Shown piece by piece: positions 8,395 to 17,342 of a stretch of 64,000 nt of DNA. The notes under the pieces are model-generated. The model ran no database searches, was not told the DNA's origin, and saw nothing but the letters and a program-made list of their open reading frames with translations. The stretch is taken from positions 54,589 through 118,588 of the forward strand of contig JANAVG010000017.1 in assembly GCA_024213275.1 (NCBI GenBank), written 5' to 3'. The stretch comes from Rossellomorea sp. BNER (lineage in GTDB: Bacteria; Bacillota; Bacilli; Bacillales; Bacillaceae_B). Numbering within the stretch: the stretch's first letter is position 1; every line of letters starts with the position of its first letter. The translations under genes and the position numbers were made by a program.

Positions 8395-11300
8395 TTATTG
8401 TACTAATGTTGCTTCTTGCTCTTGTGTAACTTGAACGGATTGCTTACTCGTAGTTACTTTAAAGCCATCTTTTGTCTCTACTTCTGCATAAATAGTATAT
8501 TCTCCATTAGGTAAATCCTTTTTAGGACTCCATTTTTCCCTAAGTGTATGTTCATTTTCTACAACGATCGTGTCAATGACCTCACTGTCTTCATTCTCGA
8601 TGAAAAGTTTCCAATTTACACGATTGCTCGCATAACCAGTTATTTGAGCGGGATTCTCTTCATTAACATCACTTCCATAAACAGAGAAGTAGGATACAAT
8701 CATATATTCGTCAATATAAGAAGGATCTCCCCAAACATCATAGCTTTGGTTGTAAGCATAATCTGTACCCATGACCACCACACTTTTTGGTTCATCTTTA
8801 AAGAGTAAAGATGTTTCACCTGGATCCAGTGGCTTATACATGCCGTTTACCCAGACAATAGCTCCATAATACCCGCTGCCTTCTTGGTTATCGGTCGCAT
8901 CGAATGAAATTTTGTATTGTCCATCTTTAGGTTCTACTTTGATATTTGAAACGGTAGGAGCAATAGAATCAATATTGATGGGGATTTTATTCTCCTGTGG
9001 TTCCGCTCCAGGGTAATCTAGTGTTGTTTTAATAACATATTGGTATGTGCCGTCTTCAACAGTCTTATTCTGTGAATCTTTCATATCCCAAAGATATCCG
9101 CCATAACTAAAGTTGTTGTAACCCATAATATTTTTCTTGAATTTCCAAGGAGTTCCGGTATATTCTGAAAAGTCTCCCATATATTGAACGAGTTTTCCTT
9201 TGCTATCTTCAATATACATTTCTGTTTTCGCCAAGTTTCTTAAAGCAGTAAAGCTAGAGTACACTCCTGGTACATAAAAGTTTGGTGACATCGTAATCTT
9301 GCTTAAATCGAATGTACCTGTTGTATAGTCATACCCTAATGGGAAGTCGCTCAAATCATCCCAAAGGACAGTATATCCAAGAAATGCATCCTCTTTCCAT
9401 GGAGATGGGTCAAGATTGTTTGGCTTGTCCCATTCACCATAAAAGCCCATGTAAGGCATTGTTAGTGCAGGAATTTCCTTGTTTTTAGGTACAAGTCTTA
9501 CAAAGCCTTCAACAAAGCTTTCCTTTTCAAGATCTTTCGGAAGGTTGATCGAAACTTTTAAGTCTTTTTCCTTTCCATTAACAAAAATAGATGATCCTTT
9601 CTGGTCGTTTACTTTCTTACCATTTACTTTGATGGTGGCTTTTTCTATCCGTTCACTTGATAGTGTAAGATATTGATGACTTTCATCTACTTTTCCATCG
9701 GAATCTAAGTCGAACTCTTTTGTTTCTTTTTTGTCTTTTAATAGATCAACATAAACATCGTATTCGACTGCTTTTACTACGTTTACAGCGAAAGGAATTT
9801 GATACTTTTCTGTAGGATCTTCTTCATTGGTATAATGAACATACCCTTCATAAACGCCTTCCTCAGCGGTCTTTGGAATCGTTAAGAAAGCATTTGCTTT
9901 TTTCGTTTTTCCTGAATGGAGTTTGATCTTTTTAGAGAGAGAAAGCTCGACTCCGTTTTTACTAGCATCAACAGAATCATTTGTGAATTCTATACTTGCT
10001 TTAAAAGTCTTATCCTCTTTACCTGAATTCGTGATGGTAATGGTACGATTTTCTCGTAGGTGGGAATTTTCAATGTACTTGGTTCCGAAATTCATGCCTT
10101 CTTCGCCGTCTGTTTCAAAATGCACATCTTTTTCTTGTGAAGGATTATGATCTTTAAATACAGTAAAATCATTTGCCTGCCCTTTTAATAATTCAGCATT
10201 TAAAGTGAACTTCAAAGAATTTCCTTTTATTTCTTTCAGTGAGACTGAACCTGCCTGTTCAAGAGGTGCGTCTTTTTCCTTTAATAGAACTGGTGATGAT
10301 AAAGCACTCTCTATTTGCATTAATCCGGCACCTTGTTTCCGCGGTGAGTAAGGGACCGATGATTCTGGCTGGTATTGGACTGCAGATGTATTCATAAGTG
10401 CAAGCTTTGCTTTCAAAACTGTATCTTGATTTTGTTTTAACCCTTTTTCATACAATGATTGTAGAACTAACGCAGCTCCACCGGCAACATGAGGTGAGGC
10501 CATAGAAGTCCCGCTCATCACTTCATATTCATTATTGGAAATCGTTGAGTAGATGTTTCCGCCTGGTGCTGAAATCTCTGGTTTAAAGTCTAGGGTATGG
10601 GGGGCACCATAAGCAGAGAAGCTCGATATCTCCCCTTTATTAGGATTTTCTAATGAAATTCCATCTGACAGTTTGAAAGTAATCCTTTCTCCTTTTTGAA
10701 GCTGTTCAATCGTTTTTTGACCTGCTTCCTTACTTGTAGTTGCCGCCGGGATAAAATAAGGGCTGAAGTATAATTTGCCAAAGTCAGGATAGCTTGGCGG
10801 TGGTACTAAAATGACGGCCTTTGCTCCATTTCGCTGTGCATAATTTTGAGCATATGAATAGAAGGCATAAGGTACTTTAGGCTGTACAATGACAATTTTT
10901 CCGTTGACATCAAGGCCGGAATAATCCTCGCTTCTTCCTTCACCGACATAAACCAAATCATAAGAAGTATTAGCCTCTAAAGTCTTTTCGAGTTTAAAGT
11001 TGAACTGTGTTTGGTCTTGATAAGGTAATACATCTCCGTTTGATAATTTTAGTGAACTGTAGCGAATTTCGTTATTTTCATAAGAGGCAACAGAAAGAGC
11101 GTATGGGCTGACTCCAGGTTCCCCAACCGTTCCGATATCAGGGTTACTTGCGTATGGAAGTTGAGAGCTGGGAAGCTTTGAGTTCATCGTACTATAGGCT
11201 GCATTGCCACCAGCTGCTACGACTAGTGTTCCTTTTTCTGTTGCCTGTTTAATCGTTTTTTGTACAGGGTCATTTTCTTCTCCTACCCATCCAGCATCTG

Positions 11301-12294
11301 AACCAAGACTTAGATTGATAACATCGGCTTCTAGCTCAACGGCATGTTCAATTCCTGCAATTATGTCATCTTCATAGGCCGCGCCGCTCTCATCTGAAAA
11401 GACTTTCTCTGCAATTAATTGAACACCTGGTGCAACCCCTTTTACTCCTTCATTATTTTCATTACCATTGGCACCTACAGTACCGGCGACGTGCATTCCA
11501 TGGTCATTACCAGTTGATTCAGCTGGTATGACATTATCGTCCATATCTGCCCAATCGTATCCCGTTGGAACTTTATTTGTATACCATTTTTCATTTACTG
11601 CTGTACTTGAAAAACGATCTTGGATAGAAGACTTTGTCCATTTTGCTTCTTCTGCTCCTTCAGTTGTAAGGGTCATATCTTGATGTGTGTAATCCAATCC
11701 AGAGTCGACGACGGCTACAACCAAACCTTCCCCTTCATATCCATAGTTTTCCCATACCTGTTGAGCTTGTACAAGGTCCTTACTTGCACTCATGGAAGGT
11801 TTATAGGTTTTGGCAATGTGAACTTGTTGAACATTAGCAATCTTTGAAACTTCTTCAATGTTTTTATATTCGGTTTCCATACTAAATCCGTTAAAACCTT
11901 TAAAAAAACGGTGTTTAATTTTATTGCCTGCTCGCGCCTTGTTGACTTTGGAAATGACTTCATTTTGAATTTTTTTAAACGTTTTCTTTTTGTCACTTTT
12001 TGATTTTACCTCTGCCTTATCTGGTTGAGAGAGTTCGACGATGATGCGGACTTTTTCATTTGGTTGGTAGGCGTTAGGCTTGGTGAAATCAGGACTTTGG
12101 TAACCTAGCTTATCTTTTGCTAATGCTGCTTGTTTTTGTCTTTCGATCATAAGTGCTTCGTAGCCATTGTTAACAATTTTATCTAGCTGTGGTGGTTTCT
12201 CTGCTCCTTGTCCGAAGACAGATGTAGAAATGAGGACGGATGCTAAAACTGAGGTGCTTAAGATTTTGAATGGTAAGCTTTTGGTTAATTTCAT
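8395..12294 (-). CDS. Large secreted subtilisin-like serine protease (S8, Vpr/C5a-peptidase architecture)
   Basis: This is a 1,299-residue exported protease. Layout: signal peptide (about residues 1-30, basic start then hydrophobic core, SVFGQGAE), an I9-type propeptide (about 78-165), and the S8 domain with Asp197 (VVDSGLD), His265 (NDHGMHVAG) and Ser597 (MSGTSMASPHVAGG), plus the oxyanion Asn in AAGGN. A PA domain (about 420-500) is inserted before the catalytic Ser. Fn3-like beta-rich modules follow to the end. No LPxTG, SLH or cell-wall repeat is seen. It is much longer than Vpr (about 800) and closer in plan to lactocepin-type enzymes. The start is ATG 12294, 8 nt after AAGGG; an in-frame ATG at 12312 precedes the RBS and is disfavoured. 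Confidence 0.9.
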   Translation of the reverse strand: MKLTKSLPFKILSTSVLASVLISTSVFGQGAEKPPQLDKIVNNGYEALMIERQKQAALAKDKLGYQSPDFTKPNAYQPNEKVRIIVELSQPDKAEVKSKSDKKKTFKKIQNEVISKVNKARAGNKIKHRFFKGFNGFSMETEYKNIEEVSKIANVQQVHIAKTYKPSMSASKDLVQAQQVWENYGYEGEGLVVAVVDSGLDYTHQDMTLTTEGAEEAKWTKSSIQDRFSSTAVNEKWYTNKVPTGYDWADMDDNVIPAESTGNDHGMHVAGTVGANGNENNEGVKGVAPGVQLIAEKVFSDESGAAYEDDIIAGIEHAVELEADVINLSLGSDAGWVGEENDPVQKTIKQATEKGTLVVAAGGNAAYSTMNSKLPSSQLPYASNPDIGTVGEPGVSPYALSVASYENNEIRYSSLKLSNGDVLPYQDQTQFNFKLEKTLEANTSYDLVYVGEGRSEDYSGLDVNGKIVIVQPKVPYAFYSYAQNYAQRNGAKAVILVPPPSYPDFGKLYFSPYFIPAATTSKEAGQKTIEQLQKGERITFKLSDGISLENPNKGEISSFSAYGAPHTLDFKPEISAPGGNIYSTISNNEYEVMSGTSMASPHVAGGAALVLQSLYEKGLKQNQDTVLKAKLALMNTSAVQYQPESSVPYSPRKQGAGLMQIESALSSPVLLKEKDAPLEQAGSVSLKEIKGNSLKFTLNAELLKGQANDFTVFKDHNPSQEKDVHFETDGEEGMNFGTKYIENSHLRENRTITITNSGKEDKTFKASIEFTNDSVDASKNGVELSLSKKIKLHSGKTKKANAFLTIPKTAEEGVYEGYVHYTNEEDPTEKYQIPFAVNVVKAVEYDVYVDLLKDKKETKEFDLDSDGKVDESHQYLTLSSERIEKATIKVNGKKVNDQKGSSIFVNGKEKDLKVSINLPKDLEKESFVEGFVRLVPKNKEIPALTMPYMGFYGEWDKPNNLDPSPWKEDAFLGYTVLWDDLSDFPLGYDYTTGTFDLSKITMSPNFYVPGVYSSFTALRNLAKTEMYIEDSKGKLVQYMGDFSEYTGTPWKFKKNIMGYNNFSYGGYLWDMKDSQNKTVEDGTYQYVIKTTLDYPGAEPQENKIPINIDSIAPTVSNIKVEPKDGQYKISFDATDNQEGSGYYGAIVWVNGMYKPLDPGETSLLFKDEPKSVVVMGTDYAYNQSYDVWGDPSYIDEYMIVSYFSVYGSDVNEENPAQITGYASNRVNWKLFIENEDSEVIDTIVVENEHTLREKWSPKKDLPNGEYTIYAEVETKDGFKVTTSKQSVQVTQEQEATLVQ

Positions 12295-12564
12295 CAATAC
12301 GACCCTTTCCATTGTTTACTTGTACTTATATAAGGTTCGTTAGAAAGAGCGTAGTTTCATGCCAAGAATCAATAACCCCAATTGGAGTTCAAACAATTAA
12401 GCTATTGGAAGCAGAAAAGATGAGAGAAATCGCTTTTAAGAGTGTGTGGAGACGATTTTTAAATAAAAGTGTCCGACTTTTGACTTGTAGAATTACCCCA
12501 AATCATTTTGGGGGAAGGTATGGTGACGGGGTTCGACAAAATACGGGTGGTATTAGGTGCGATT
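12295..12564. other. Divergent promoter region, subtilase / EcsC-like gene
   Basis: This gap holds no credible gene. It contains a near-perfect palindrome, CCCCAAATCATTTTGGGG (12494-12511), without a T-run, and a smaller CCCCAATTGGAG. Either could be an operator for the divergent genes. A 100-codon open frame across the left part has no RBS and reads like random sequence. Confidence 0.4.
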
Positions 12565-12573
12565 TGCTATAAT
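12565..12573 (+). promoter_or_regulatory. Extended -10 promoter for the EcsC-like gene
   Basis: TGCTATAAT is an exact extended -10 element 35 bp ahead of the start. No convincing -35 box is present, which is common for extended -10 promoters. Confidence 0.55.
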
Positions 12574-12608
12574 GAAGGAACGATTAGATACGAAGGGATG
12601 AATCGGAT

Positions 12609-13484
12609 TTGAATAGTCATGAATCTAAAAGTGAATTACTAAGTGAACTTGAAATCATACATAAATGGGAAAAGGATCAAAATGGATTGTGGTTTTGGGA
12701 GAAGCTGGGACGTCTGCCGTTCAAACTTCTTGATCGAATCACTCCCCAAATCGTACATAATAAGCTTGGGGTAGCACTTGACGAATTAGGTAGCTATATT
12801 CACTCAGGTGGGCGTTATTTAATTAGTGAAAAAGAAATGTTTAAGCGGTTTTCTAAGAAAACGGGGGAAGAAGAAGTAGATTTATCCCTGATATCAGAAA
12901 TGCCCATAAGCGTTATGGATGAGATAAGTGAAAACATCGCTACTTCTAGGAAAAGAATGGCAATGACGCAAGGAGCCACAACGGGAATTGGTGGAATCTT
13001 CACATTGACGATTGATATTCCATTAATTCTTGGGATTTCTTTAAAGACACTTCAAGAAATATCCATAAGCTATGGATATGACCCAAACGATAAACAGGAG
13101 AGAATTTTCATCGTTAAATGTCTGCAGTTTGTTTCTTCTGATATTGTTGGGAAACAATCGATTCTTAAGGAGCTTTCAGCTTATACATCACAGGGGGTTG
13201 TAAAGAAAGAAGAAACCCTATCCCAGCTCCAAGGTTGGAGAGAAGTGATGATGAGTTACCGTGACAATTTCGGGTGGAAAAAGCTATTTCAAATGATTCC
13301 AATAGCAGGTATGATCTTTGGCTCGTTAATAAATAAATCAATGATCAACGAAATTGGCGAAACAGGAAGAATGTTATATAAGAAAAGAAGGATTATGGAG
13401 AGATTGGAGCCTGTAGAATCAGTGGAGACAATGGAGCCGGTGGAAAAGTTAATCATTGATGAAAAGAACAATGGTTCAGTCTAA
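12609..13484 (+). CDS. EcsC-family protein
   Basis: This 291-residue protein is similar to EcsC-family proteins. The central segment TQGATTGIGGIFTLTIDIPLILG (about residues 119-141) is the conserved hydrophobic glycine-rich stretch, and the C-terminal PIAGMIFGSLINKSMI is the second conserved region. The biochemical role of the family is unknown. The start is TTG at 12609 with AAGGG about 10 nt upstream; the ATG at 12599 leads to a stop at once. The Glu/Val-rich tail (residues 264-280) has a short near-repeat (EPVESVE, EPVEKL). Confidence 0.75.
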   Translation: MNSHESKSELLSELEIIHKWEKDQNGLWFWEKLGRLPFKLLDRITPQIVHNKLGVALDELGSYIHSGGRYLISEKEMFKRFSKKTGEEEVDLSLISEMPISVMDEISENIATSRKRMAMTQGATTGIGGIFTLTIDIPLILGISLKTLQEISISYGYDPNDKQERIFIVKCLQFVSSDIVGKQSILKELSAYTSQGVVKKEETLSQLQGWREVMMSYRDNFGWKKLFQMIPIAGMIFGSLINKSMINEIGETGRMLYKKRRIMERLEPVESVETMEPVEKLIIDEKNNGSV

Positions 13485-13490
13485 TGAGTT

Positions 13491-13528
13491 GGTGCCAGGT
13501 ACAAAACCGCGGTTTTGTACCTGGCACC
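13491..13528. terminator. Perfect 38-bp palindrome between convergent genes
   Basis: GGTGCCAGGTACAAAACCG is followed directly by its exact complement, with no loop. It begins 6 bp after the EcsC-like stop and abuts the cls stop codon at 13529. It most likely acts as a bidirectional terminator. The same motif recurs in degenerate form at 24,831. Confidence 0.75.
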
Positions 13529-14974
13529 TTATAGTATTGGTGAGAGCAGTCTTGATACGGCTTCTTTAAATTGGATTTTGAGCGGACGTTTTTGATAGTC
13601 TTCAAGGGTGAGCGGACTAGAAAGATTCATATCCCGTTGAAAGATCTCAGTAAGCTGCTTCGATTGTTCCTCATTATAGATGAAGGCATTCACTTCAAAG
13701 TTTAGTCGGAAACTGCGAACGTCAATATTAGCGGTTCCTACACTTGATACCTTAGAATCGACGACAAGGGTCTTGGCATGAATAAATCCATTTTCATATA
13801 TATAAACTTTGGCCCCTGCCTTCAGGAGTTCTCCCACATAAGAATATGTTGCCCAATACACAAAGAGGTGATCGGGCTTGTTCGGAATCATTAATCGAAC
13901 GTCAACTCCCGAAAGAGCGGCAATTCTTAATGAATCGAGAAGACTAGCATCCGGTATAAAATAGGGAGTCTGGATAAAGATACTTTTTTCTGCGGATGAG
14001 ATCATTTTAATATATCCATTTTTTATTTGTTCCCATTCTGAATCAGGACCACTAGTCACGATTTGCACACCGGCTGCTCCGTCAAATGAGAGTTTGGGGA
14101 AATAGTTTAAATCAAACTCAATGTCATGAGAAGAAGCCTGGTTCCAATCTAATATGAATCGAGTCTGCATCGCCTGAACAGCACTTCCCGCGATCCGAAG
14201 ATGAGTATCTCTCCAATAGCCAAATTTCGGATTCAACCCCAAGTATTCATCACCAACATTAAATCCTCCTACATAGCCAATCTTCCCGTCAATAATCACA
14301 AGCTTACGGTGATTACGATAATTCATTCGGAGGTTAATAAATGGGATGCGAGCAGGAAAGAAAATCTCGACCCTCCCACCAGCGTGAATGAGGTCTCGAA
14401 AAAATTTCTTCCTAACTCCTCTTGATCCCATTTCATCGTATAAAACCCGAACCTCTACTCCTTCTTTAGCCTTTAAAATGAGTTTTTGTAACAGCCTTTT
14501 ACCTAACTCATCCTTTCGCAAAATATAATATTGTAGATGAACATGATCCTTGGCAGATTCAATGTCCGTTAAAAGAGCACCGAATTTATCTTCACCGTGT
14601 GTATAGATTTTCACATCATTGTCTTGTGTCAAAACAGCATCGTTATTGATCAGGTGCATATAGATGAGATCTTTATATTTTTCAATGATTTGATCACGGA
14701 ACTGGAATGAATTTAGCTTTAGATCCATGATTTGCTTAGAGATCATTTCTTCAATTCCAATTTTTTTAATGCCTTCCCATTGAAACAAACGCTGTCGACT
14801 CAAGTTTTGCCCAAAAAACAAATACAGGATGAACCCAACTACTGGAATGAATAGTAGTACCATCAACCAAGCCCATGTGGCACTCGCATCACGTCTTTCT
14901 AAAAAGATAACAATCGTTGCAAGAGCAACGTTTAGAACCAGTAGGGCTCCTAATAACCATGAAAGGATGTCCAT
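13529..14974 (-). CDS. cls: Cardiolipin synthase
   Basis: This 481-residue membrane enzyme makes cardiolipin from two phosphatidylglycerol molecules. Two N-terminal membrane segments (residues 3-23 and 35-54) precede two phospholipase D motifs: H222-K224-D229 (HRKLVIIDG) and H399-K401-D406 (HAKTLVVD). Length and layout match Bacillus ClsA/YwnE proteins. It is monocistronic and convergent with the EcsC-like gene. Confidence 0.93.
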   Translation of the reverse strand: MDILSWLLGALLVLNVALATIVIFLERRDASATWAWLMVLLFIPVVGFILYLFFGQNLSRQRLFQWEGIKKIGIEEMISKQIMDLKLNSFQFRDQIIEKYKDLIYMHLINNDAVLTQDNDVKIYTHGEDKFGALLTDIESAKDHVHLQYYILRKDELGKRLLQKLILKAKEGVEVRVLYDEMGSRGVRKKFFRDLIHAGGRVEIFFPARIPFINLRMNYRNHRKLVIIDGKIGYVGGFNVGDEYLGLNPKFGYWRDTHLRIAGSAVQAMQTRFILDWNQASSHDIEFDLNYFPKLSFDGAAGVQIVTSGPDSEWEQIKNGYIKMISSAEKSIFIQTPYFIPDASLLDSLRIAALSGVDVRLMIPNKPDHLFVYWATYSYVGELLKAGAKVYIYENGFIHAKTLVVDSKVSSVGTANIDVRSFRLNFEVNAFIYNEEQSKQLTEIFQRDMNLSSPLTLEDYQKRPLKIQFKEAVSRLLSPIL

Positions 14975-15091
14975 TTAGTCAGACCTCTCTTTATTTTCTC
15001 TTTCAATATAGCTACTAGTATATCCGAGCATTATAGGATTTGTAAAAAATTTCGTGAAAACATATCTTTTCTCTTTTCATCATAGAATACA

Positions 15092-15121
15092 CTAGGCCTC
15101 GGCCTAACAACCCTTTTTTAC
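15092..15121. terminator. Small hairpin with T-run ahead of the tcyP-like gene
   Basis: TAGGCC and GGCCTA (15093-15106) pair around TC, followed by CAACCCTTTTTTA. It may be a leader terminator or attenuator for the downstream transporter gene, because no rightward gene precedes it. Confidence 0.4.
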
Positions 15122-15152
15122 ATCCTAGAAAACAGAAAGAGGAGGGAAAAGA

Positions 15153-16535
15153 ATGAATGTCTGGTATGTCATTTTAAACATTGTGGTGTTTCTTGTTCTC
15201 ATTGGCGTTCTATTTTATTTGCAACGAAAAAACGTATCATTTTCGAAACGGGTATTTACGGCATTAGGATTAGGTATTCTGTTTGGCCTCGGATTACAGT
15301 GGGTATATGAGGCAACGAATGAAAACTTAACACAATCGATTGAATGGTATAACCTCGTCGGATCTGGTTATATTAAGCTCCTTCAAATGATTGTTATGCC
15401 ATTAGTGTTTATTTCTATACTTTCGGCTTTTACTAAATTAAAACGATCCCACAATCTCGGAAGAATTTCAGTATTAATCATTGGATTGCTTGTAGGAACG
15501 ACAGCGATTGCAGCAGCTATTGGGATTGCAACGACCGTTGGATTTGACTTAGAAGCGATTCAAATCGAACAGGGAGACGCAGAGACGGCTAGGGGGGAAC
15601 AATTAGAGGAAAGGTCAGGGGCTCTTGAAGGACAGAGCTATCCACAGAAGATTCTAGAACTCTTACCAGCAAATCCGTTCTTAGATTTTACAGGGCAACG
15701 GGCAACATCTACGATAGCGGTCGTAATATTCGCGGCCTTTATAGGAGTTGCTTATTTGGGAGTGCAAAGGAAAGAACCTGTAGCGGCTGAGTTCTTCAAG
15801 AAAATCGTCGATTCCATTTATGCCGTCGTCATGAGAATCGTAACGGTTGTTCTTCGGTTAACTCCTTATGGGGTGTTGGCGATTATGTCCAAAACTGTTG
15901 CAACAAGTGATTTTGACGCCATTATGAATCTGGGTGAGTTTGTCGTAGCTTCATATATTGCGCTCATTATTATGTTTGCTGTTCATTTAATCATGCTAAC
16001 ACTTGCAGGACTGAATCCATTAACGTATATGAAGAAAGTTTTCCCTGTATTGACGTTTGCCTTTACTTCAAGATCTAGTGCGGGAACATTGCCCCTTAAC
16101 ATTAATACCCAAACAAAGCATCTTGGAGTTTCAGAGGGAATAGCCAACTTCTCGGGATCATTTGGGCTATCGATAGGTCAGAATGGATGTGCAGGAGTTT
16201 ATCCAGCAATGCTTGCTGTCATGATTGCCCCAACGGTTGGAATCAATCCATTAACACCGTCTTTCATCTTCACCTTAATAGTCGTTGTTGCAATCAGTTC
16301 ATTTGGAGTCGCAGGAGTTGGAGGGGGAGCAACATTCGCAGCAATATTAGTTCTCTCAACCATGAACCTTCCAGTTGCCCTTGCAGGTCTCCTCATCTCA
16401 GTGGAACCGCTCATTGATATGGGTCGTACGGCTGTAAACGTAAGCGGTGCGATGACTTCAGGTGTGATTACAAGTAAAGTTACGGGTGAATTGGATACTG
16501 ACACCTATAATGGTATTCAAGAGGCTGAGGCTTAA
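15153..16535 (+). CDS. tcyP: L-cystine symporter, TcyP-like (DAACS family)
   Basis: This 460-residue sodium:dicarboxylate-type symporter closely matches the length (463) and layout of TcyP, which imports cystine. The signature SRSSAGTLPLNI lies near residues 307-318 and the substrate/ion-binding motif NVSGAMTSG near the C-terminus. A long first segment and the polar insert rich in Glu/Gln (about residues 142-170) are also TcyP-like. The RBS GAGGAGGG is ideal. Control by CymR or sulfur supply would be expected, but no site could be confirmed. Confidence 0.85.
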   Translation: MNVWYVILNIVVFLVLIGVLFYLQRKNVSFSKRVFTALGLGILFGLGLQWVYEATNENLTQSIEWYNLVGSGYIKLLQMIVMPLVFISILSAFTKLKRSHNLGRISVLIIGLLVGTTAIAAAIGIATTVGFDLEAIQIEQGDAETARGEQLEERSGALEGQSYPQKILELLPANPFLDFTGQRATSTIAVVIFAAFIGVAYLGVQRKEPVAAEFFKKIVDSIYAVVMRIVTVVLRLTPYGVLAIMSKTVATSDFDAIMNLGEFVVASYIALIIMFAVHLIMLTLAGLNPLTYMKKVFPVLTFAFTSRSSAGTLPLNINTQTKHLGVSEGIANFSGSFGLSIGQNGCAGVYPAMLAVMIAPTVGINPLTPSFIFTLIVVVAISSFGVAGVGGGATFAAILVLSTMNLPVALAGLLISVEPLIDMGRTAVNVSGAMTSGVITSKVTGELDTDTYNGIQEAEA

Positions 16536-16552
16536 AAATAAAAAGCTGATCT

Positions 16553-16633
16553 GTGCAAGGAACCACAACTTCAATGGGGGGGAAATCCAGAATTACTTCT
16601 TAATCATTGAAGACTAAATGTGGTTCCGCGCAC
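16553..16633. terminator. Imperfect hairpin downstream of tcyP
   Basis: GTGCAAGGAACCACA (from 16553) pairs with TGTGGTTCCGCGCAC (ending 16633), with further pairing of CTTCAAT and ATTGAAG. It shares the GGAACCAC motif with the hairpins at 26,385 and 51,918, and is the likely end of the tcyP transcript. Confidence 0.6.
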
Positions 16634-16698
16634 TTCCGTATCTAGTTTTTGAAACTTTTTCCACACTCATTCGTAATAAAAAGTAAGGAGTGAGCCAA

Positions 16699-16887
16699 GT
16701 GGAAAAACAAGAGCTTTTACAATTGAGAAAACATCAATTTTTATTAATGAATAGCTTAATGGCTGGGGGATTTCTGCTATTTTTAATTGCGGTAAATTGG
16801 GAGCTTTCGAGAAAGACCTTTTTATTAGGTATCGTCATAATCTTTTTGATGCAAGCCATCGCTATGGCGAAAAATGGAGACCACTAG
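16699..16887 (+). CDS. Small membrane protein, probable N-terminal fragment of a frameshifted gene
   Basis: The frame encodes 62 residues beginning MEKQELLQLRKHQF with two hydrophobic segments (about 17-35 and 40-57). The start is GTG 16699, 8 nt after AAGGAG; the GTG at 16690 overlaps that RBS. The product stops just as a second frame with compatible topology takes over, and a third piece lies further on. Together the three read like one protein of about 190 residues with five membrane segments, so this may be the 5' part of a decayed gene rather than an independent one. Confidence 0.5.
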   Translation: MEKQELLQLRKHQFLLMNSLMAGGFLLFLIAVNWELSRKTFLLGIVIIFLMQAIAMAKNGDH

Positions 16888-16892
16888 TAACG

Positions 16893-17165
16893 GTGTTTTC
16901 AAAAAAGATGAAAAAACTAATAGAATATGAGCATGAAAAGCTAGGGGCGGAAGCAAAAGCAAGAAGTAAGATGCTTGTTATTTTTCAAAGCATTATGGCT
17001 TTGCTATTTTTCTTTCAATGGTGGATTGTACCAGTGAACGAACCTTTTATACCTGATGTTAATCCTCTGTTTTTTATTGGATTATACTTATTAATGCTCA
17101 TTATCATCAATATCGGTCTTGTCTTTGAACAAAGAAAAATGGATAAAAAAATGGTGAAGAACTAA
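16893..17165 (+). CDS. Small membrane protein, probable middle fragment of the same gene
   Basis: About 90 residues (MFSKKMKKLIEYEHEKLG onward) hold an amphipathic basic-acidic helix and two membrane segments (IFQSIMALLFFFQWWIV and FFIGLYLLMLIIINIG). GTG 16893 is the first plausible start after the upstream stop, with GGAG 13 nt before it, which is longer than ideal. The open frame actually continues back to about 16797, overlapping the previous piece, as expected after a frameshift. I do not recognise the family with certainty. Confidence 0.45.
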   Translation: MFSKKMKKLIEYEHEKLGAEAKARSKMLVIFQSIMALLFFFQWWIVPVNEPFIPDVNPLFFIGLYLLMLIIINIGLVFEQRKMDKKMVKN

Positions 17166-17265
17166 AAGGCTATACGAAAAAGGTATTATATATTATAGCT
17201 TAATTCTTGGGTTTATATTGGGTGTTACGATTGTAGCGTTAACCATTTTTATATCGGCCAACTAG
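17166..17265 (+). pseudogene. C-terminal remnant: third membrane segment out of frame
   Basis: Directly after the previous stop, the frame of the first fragment reopens and encodes KRLYEKGIIYYSLILGF and ends TIFISAN, a clear membrane helix, but no ATG, GTG or TTG with an RBS starts it. Deleting one base around 17163 would join it to the preceding piece. This is best explained as the severed C-terminus of the same gene. Confidence 0.45.
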
Positions 17266-17287
17266 TCCTTAAACCTTCAACCCTCTA

Positions 17288-17316
17288 TTGACGATTTTGG
17301 TTTATTTTAGTAATTT
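17288..17316 (+). promoter_or_regulatory. Promoter of the two-component operon
   Basis: TTGACG (17288-17293) and TAATTT (17311-17316) are 17 bp apart, 27 bp before the histidine kinase start. Confidence 0.4.
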
Positions 17317-17342
17317 CGAAGTAAGAAGAGAGGGTGTTGGGA

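Noticed and set aside
12270..12572. 100-codon frame across the subtilase/EcsC promoter gap
   Set aside because: It overlaps the subtilase signal peptide and both promoters, and has random-looking composition with no RBS.
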